The notes under the pieces were generated by a model. That model saw only the letters and a list, made by a program, of their open reading frames with translations. It was not told the origin of the DNA and made no database searches. A stretch of 11,277 nucleotides of DNA from Larix sibirica (taxonomy: Eukaryota; Streptophyta; Pinopsida; Pinales; Pinaceae): the NCBI GenBank assembly GCA_004151065.3, contig NWUY0300059031.1, positions 43,443-54,719 of the forward strand, given 5' to 3'. Of this stretch, positions 8,281 through 11,277 are shown piece by piece. The position numbers were made by a program, and so were the translations under genes. The number at the start of each line of letters is the position of its first letter. Within the stretch, counting starts at the first letter, position 1.

Positions 8281-9655
8281 AAAGTGAAACTTAGATGGTA
8301 CCAGGGCCATAAACTGCGAGAATTAGCCATACCAAACATACCGGGGGATGCTCTAAGCGCCTCCTGTGGGTTAGTTCTCCTTAGTTGGCCATAGAAAGAA
8401 AATCCAGTCAACAAGCCTCCAACTAGGATGGAAGCTATAGTGGCATCCAAGTATGCACCTCTAGCTTTACCCCAACCTTTAAACGCATTACCTGGAGGTG
8501 ACTATTTGAAATACCTTTCGAGGTTTAATGGGAAAGGGGAAGTTACTGCTGAAGAACATATTAACACCTATTACAATTATGCTAACAATCAGAATATCAA
8601 ATAGGAATATGTTTGGATGAGGCTATTTGTACAAAGTTTAAACAAAGAAGCTCAAAAGTGGTTTCGGGATTTGCCTCCTAATTCTATAAATGGGATTGAA
8701 GGACTAGAGTAGGTTTTTCTCAGACAGTGGGGTGACAAAATGGATTACCTTTAATATATCACCGAATTTAGGGCATTAAAAAATAAATTTGATGAGTCGG
8801 TGGAAGATTTTAGTAAACGGTTCAACAAGATGTATAGAAAAATCCCAGCTGAAATAAAACCTACCGGGACTTCAGACAAGCTTACTTTTGTGAATGCTTT
8901 TGATTCATATTTTTCTTTATTTCTTAGAGAAAGGAGGGATAGAACTATTGCAAACATGAAAGAGGCTTCTATGGAGGTGGAATCAAATCTTTTAGCAACT
9001 GATAGATTGAGATCTAAACCACATTATCAAGAGGGTGAAAAAAGAAAGCAGAAGAAGGAGATGGAATCATCAACTTTAAACCCAATGTCACAAGATAAGA
9101 AAATAGATGAAATGAATAAGGTGATTAAAGAATTAAATTCGAAATTGTTGAAACTGGAGATTGAAAATAAGACCAAAAACAGACAGCTACATGCCTTTCC
9201 TAAGAGGAATCCTAATCAATTCCGAAGGCCATTCAAACCACAGTTTATGCGAAGAGATAGGACAAAAAATAAATATCAGAAGATTCAACCCCCACAACAA
9301 AATGTGATGAATGATGCGGTAGATGAATTTGATGGAGAAGAAGAGGGAGAGCCTGATCCAGAAGCTCAAATTCTCGAGGAAGACTCAATAGTTAATTTTC
9401 TCACACAAGAGGAATATGAGGATTTTTTTTATGAAAAACCAACTTCAGGAAGAATTACAAAATGTTGCTCAGTTAAAACGATAGAGAAAATATAATATCA
9501 TATCAGGGAAGAAGCTAGATTCCCAAACACCTCACAAGGTAACTGTGAATACAGACAAGCAGTCTTCAAGTAAAGAAGCAGAACAAAGACGTGGCCAAAC
9601 ACATGGTAAAGAAAAGAACTTGGAAACAAAGGATTACGAGAAATTGTTAATCCAT
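8281..9655 (+). pseudogene. gag: gag polyprotein (Retrotrans_gag type), degenerate
   Basis: Frame 1 is read from about 8281. A Pro-rich N-terminal linker (IPNIPGDALSAS) leads to the capsid core beginning near ATG 8428, with the motifs APLALPQPLNALPGGDYLKY, WMRLFVQSL, KWFRDLP and VFLRQWGDK. Stops in frame are TAG 8392, TAG 8602, TAG 8710 and TAA 8752; from 8755 the frame is open to 9495. The C-terminal part has a heptad-like stretch (about 9100-9180), a basic RNA-binding-like segment (RNPNQFRRPFKPQF) and an acidic tail. No CCHC zinc knuckle is visible. Near the T8 run at 9423-9430 similarity moves to frame 2 (LQEELQNVAQLKR), meets TAG at 9482 and goes on through a Lys/Gln-rich linker. In a live element this protein would form the particle around the RNA. 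The true 5' limit is uncertain, and a start at 8428 would lose the linker. Confidence 0.85.
9423..9430 (+). other. T8 homopolymer at a gag frame change
   Basis: The run of eight T sits where similarity passes from frame 1 to frame 2. Beyond it frame 1 gives a short unrelated tail ending at 9495, while frame 2 continues with family-like sequence. A length change in the run is the likely cause. A programmed shift is less likely, because other frame changes in the element have no such site. Confidence 0.5.
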
Positions 9656-10240
9656 TTCAATTTTGAATGGGATATTAATAATATTAAGATTCCTATTCCT
9701 CTTACGTAGTTGGTTAAGAATCAACCTTTTAAAGAATCAATTCTTAATTTTGCAACCTTCTGTAAATATCCCTTCTTCAGATGTGGTAAATATACAAGAT
9801 GAAAATCCAGTTATTTTTTTTGGTCCTCAATTAAATGAAAAGGCATGTCTTCCTCCTCCTTTCTATGTTACAATGTTGGTAAATGATAAAATGCTACACA
9901 AGTGTTTGCTAGATTCAGGAGCATCTCATAATCTGATGCCAAAGGCAGTGATGGAAGCTCTTGGTTTGAACATTACTAAACCTTTTCGTGATTTGTATGC
10001 TTTTGATTCAAGATCCATGAAATGTTGGGAGTTATTAAGGATTTAGTGCTTAGTTTGGATCAACTTATTATGATAATTATTCTATTGGATATAGTGGTGG
10101 CTGACATTCCTTCAAAATATGGGATGCTGATGTCCAGATCTTGTACTACTAAAATGGATGGAACTCTGCAAATGGGCTATTCTTATGTGACCATTTTAGT
10201 TAATGGAGGTGAGACTAGGCGATTATATAGGGAAGTTTAG
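9656..10240 (+). pseudogene. retropepsin-like aspartic protease region, degenerate
   Basis: A linker in frame 2 (IKIPIPLT, then TAG 9707-9709) precedes the protease. Similarity moves to frame 3 near 9759 (NIPSSDVVNIQDENPVIFFG) and reaches the active-site motif LLDSGASHNLMP, with the catalytic Asp codon at 9912. Near 10020 it moves back to frame 2 (GVIKDLVLSL, then IVVADIPSKYGMLMSRS) and ends with GGETRRLYREV before TAG 10238-10240. This is the enzyme that would cut the Gag-Pol precursor. Plant gypsy proteases normally act as dimers of one such unit. The catalytic Asp-Ser-Gly-Ala motif is intact, but two frame changes and two stops rule out a working product. The segment runs into RNase H without a reverse transcriptase between them. 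Confidence 0.82.
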
Positions 10241-11012
10241 CTAGAATACATTGTCAGTGATCATCAGAATCCTTCAAATCATCCCTTATATGCAGTTCAA
10301 GAAGGTATTGAGTCGTGTGTTTTACAATTTTATGATAAAGTTCCAACCACGGTTCAAGTTGAGAAAAATGTTCCTAAAGAGTAGTCTATTGAACTCGAAA
10401 ATAAACTTTGGCATATGTATTTTGATGGAGCAAGTTCAAACGAAGGCTCTGGAGCAAGTATTCTTCTTATTTCCCTAGTTTATGAGATAATCACTTTAAT
10501 GTACAAACTTGATTTTGAGACCACCAATAATATTGCGGAGTACGAAGCTTTAATTTTGGGTTTAAGGGATTCCAAAGATATGAACATATAGGAATTAGTA
10601 GTGTATGGTGATTCATAATTAGTGGTTTAGCGGGTCAGACAGGTATATCAAGTCAAACATAAAAGACTCAAGGTTTATCGTAATGAAGTCTGGGACTTAA
10701 TAGAAAATGATTTTATAGGCTTTAATATTTCTTTTGTCCATAGAAATTGCAATGATATTATTGATTCCTTGGCTTTAGCAGCTAGTTGTTTCAAAATTCC
10801 AACTGAACCTCATTTAAAGTATGCAGTGGAAGTTAAACACAGACTTGGATTCCCTGATAATATAAAAAATTGGCAGGTTTTTTATGATGATTCAGAACTT
10901 AACAGGTTTTTACAAATAGTTGGTGAGTTTTCTGGTTCTCTCATAGATCGAGAAGAGGAAGTGGAAGAATCTCAGAGTGTTGATTATTTAAACAATATTG
11001 TAGTTCATGCCG
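10241..11012 (+). pseudogene. RNase H-like domain directly after protease, 3' part cut off
   Basis: Frame 2 is kept throughout, with stops at TAG 10382, TAG 10589, TAA 10616 and TAG 10628. A spacer leads to the RNase H fold. The four acidic catalytic positions are visible: Asp in YFDGASS (10424), Glu in NNIAEYEA (10538), Asp in VVYGDS (10610) and Asp in IIDSLALAAS (10763). A conserved tail follows (KNWQVFYDDSELNRFL, then an acidic stretch and VDYLNNIVVHA). In retroelements this enzyme removes the RNA strand of the RNA-DNA hybrid. Here no RT precedes it. I recall a plant gypsy group in which an extra RNase H lies between protease and RT, with a linker of this kind joining it to RT, so the order is probably original and not a deletion. 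Similarity ends at about 11012, where a new sequence begins. Confidence 0.82.
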
Positions 11013-11014
11013 TG

Positions 11015-11051
11015 ATCCGAATTTTAGGGGGCATATGGTCTAAATTCGGAT
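11015..11051. repeat. inverted repeat, 12-bp arms
   Basis: ATCCGAATTTTAG (11015-11027) and CTAAATTCGGAT (11040-11051) are complementary along 12 bases, with one extra T in the left arm. The 12-base loop contains GGGGCATATGG. It sits right at the break in the retroelement. Confidence 0.8.
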
Positions 11052-11074
11052 GTATAAGTCATAAAAAACATTAA

Positions 11075-11097
11075 ATGGAGAGGCCACCCTCTCCCAT
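11075..11097. repeat. short hairpin (ATGGAGAGG / CCTCTCCCAT)
   Basis: The arms at 11075-11083 and 11088-11097 pair with one bulged base around a four-base loop (CCAC). This second hairpin lies close behind the first, in the probable U3 of the inserted sequence. No function can be assigned. Confidence 0.6.
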
Positions 11098-11211
11098 TCA
11101 CGGTTTTGGAATCTTCGATGCAGCCCACAGTTTAGAATACACCCATCCATGGTATTTGGTAGCCCATGGTTTTGTCCCATGATATGGCTTCAAGGAACAT
11201 TATAATAATAT

Positions 11212-11242
11212 TTTATAAATGGCTTTATGCCTTCTCAATAAA
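11212..11242 (+). promoter_or_regulatory. TATA-like box and AATAAA in the right-hand LTR-like sequence
   Basis: TTTATAAAT (11212-11220) is followed by AATAAA (11237-11242). The pair is consistent with the promoter and polyadenylation signals of an LTR that continues past the window. In AT-rich DNA each alone is weak evidence. Confidence 0.35.
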
Positions 11243-11277
11243 GCGAGCTATTATTTTTGGCATCCTACATTTCTCTT

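Larger units (their letters stand above)
4309..11012 (+). mobile_element. degenerate, 3'-truncated Ty3/gypsy-like LTR retrotransposon
   Basis: The parts follow the order expected of an LTR retrotransposon: an LTR-like stretch with TATA and AATAAA (about 4309-5058), a tRNA-Asp-type primer binding site (5064-5081), a leader reading frame (5186-5722), gag (8281-9655), aspartic protease (about 9759-10240) and RNase H (10385-10830). Reverse transcriptase, integrase and a 3' LTR are not in the window, because element similarity ends at 11012 where another sequence begins. Gag and protease motifs match a plant gypsy group that I recall as carrying an RNase H-like domain between protease and RT. The element is inactive, with many in-frame stops and frame changes. 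The 2.5 kb between the leader frame and gag may include a nested insertion or an intron. The left boundary (TG at 4309) is a guess. Confidence 0.62.
11013..11277 (+). mobile_element. probable start of another LTR inserted into the element (partial)
   Basis: Coding similarity stops at 11012 and the new sequence opens with TGATCCG, a normal LTR-type TG start. It holds a 12-bp-arm hairpin (11015-11051), a second hairpin (11075-11097), a TATA-like TTTATAAAT (11212-11220) and AATAAA (11237-11242), as an LTR U3/R would. It does not resemble the LTR at 4309-5058. If this reading is right, an RT-integrase region of the host element may continue after the insertion, beyond the window. Alternatives are a MITE or a deletion junction with unrelated DNA. 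Confidence 0.4.

Noticed and set aside
8265-8450. Minus-strand open frame opposite the gag N-terminus
   Set aside because: The plus strand carries recognisable gag sequence here, and the minus frame has no known motif. The same holds for minus frames at 5233-5460, 8751-8957 and 9187-9369.
8800-9495. Gag starting at 8800
   Set aside because: The GTG at 8800 lies inside the capsid domain. Similarity runs upstream in the same frame through three stops to at least 8428.
10028-10410. Reverse transcriptase remnant between protease and RNase H
   Set aside because: All sequence here reads as protease C-terminus and spacer in one frame. No RT motif was found.
2518-10630. Reassigned genetic code (TAA/TAG read as Gln) as the main explanation
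   Set aside because: Independent frame changes show that both coding regions are dead, and plant nuclear genomes are not known to use such a code. Deamination of CAG and CAA is simpler.
11021-11036. TTTTAGGGGGCATATG as a polypurine tract before a 3' LTR of the same element
   Set aside because: The G-run lies in a hairpin loop after the TG at 11013, and the following sequence does not match the putative 5' LTR. It was not fully excluded, only judged less likely.
11015-11097. Rho-independent terminators at the two hairpins
   Set aside because: There is no U-tract after the stems and the context is plant repeat DNA, so a bacterial terminator makes no sense here.

Overview
This window looks like repeat-dense, AT-rich intergenic DNA from a land plant, most likely a seed plant. 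The grounds are a decayed Ty3/gypsy LTR retrotransposon with plant-type gag, protease and RNase H sequence, a tRNA-Asp-like primer binding site, plant-style TATA and AATAAA signals inside LTR-like stretches, and no intact host gene. No rRNA, tRNA, CRISPR array or bacterial operon is visible. I cannot name the species. Family assignments come from remembered motifs, not from a search. Layout, left to right: (1) 1-2376 is AT-rich and mostly unreadable, with a weak exon-like stretch on the minus strand (1043-1314) and a patch of short degenerate repeats (2013-2100). (2) 2377-4291 is a badly broken plus-strand coding sequence of about 600 codons: a globular N-terminal half, a basic middle and a coiled-coil tail. 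It resembles uncharacterised proteins that I recall being multicopy in plant genomes and probably carried by retroelements. (3) About 4309-5058 reads as a retrotransposon 5' LTR, followed at 5064-5081 by a primer binding site complementary to the 3' end of tRNA-Asp with four transition differences. (4) 5186-5722 is a leader or gag N-terminal reading frame. (5) 5723-8280 is a 2.5-kb non-coding stretch holding a second promoter-like or LTR-like patch with a ~105-bp imperfect tandem duplication and a 25-bp tandem repeat. (6) 8281-11012 carries gag, aspartic protease and then an RNase H domain, in that order and with no reverse transcriptase between protease and RNase H. (7) At 11013 the element stops abruptly and a new sequence begins with TG and a hairpin. 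It looks like the start of another LTR that inserted there, so any RT and integrase would lie beyond the window. The LTR, primer binding site, gag, protease and RNase H are best read as one dead element (roughly 4309-11012) that once copied itself through RNA. It carries at least ten in-frame stops and several frame changes. The most striking pattern is that all sixteen in-frame stops I could place by family resemblance or frame continuity are TAG or TAA at positions where glutamine would fit, and none is TGA. This is most simply explained by C-to-T decay at methylated CAG and CAA sites, since separate frameshifts show that the element is dead.
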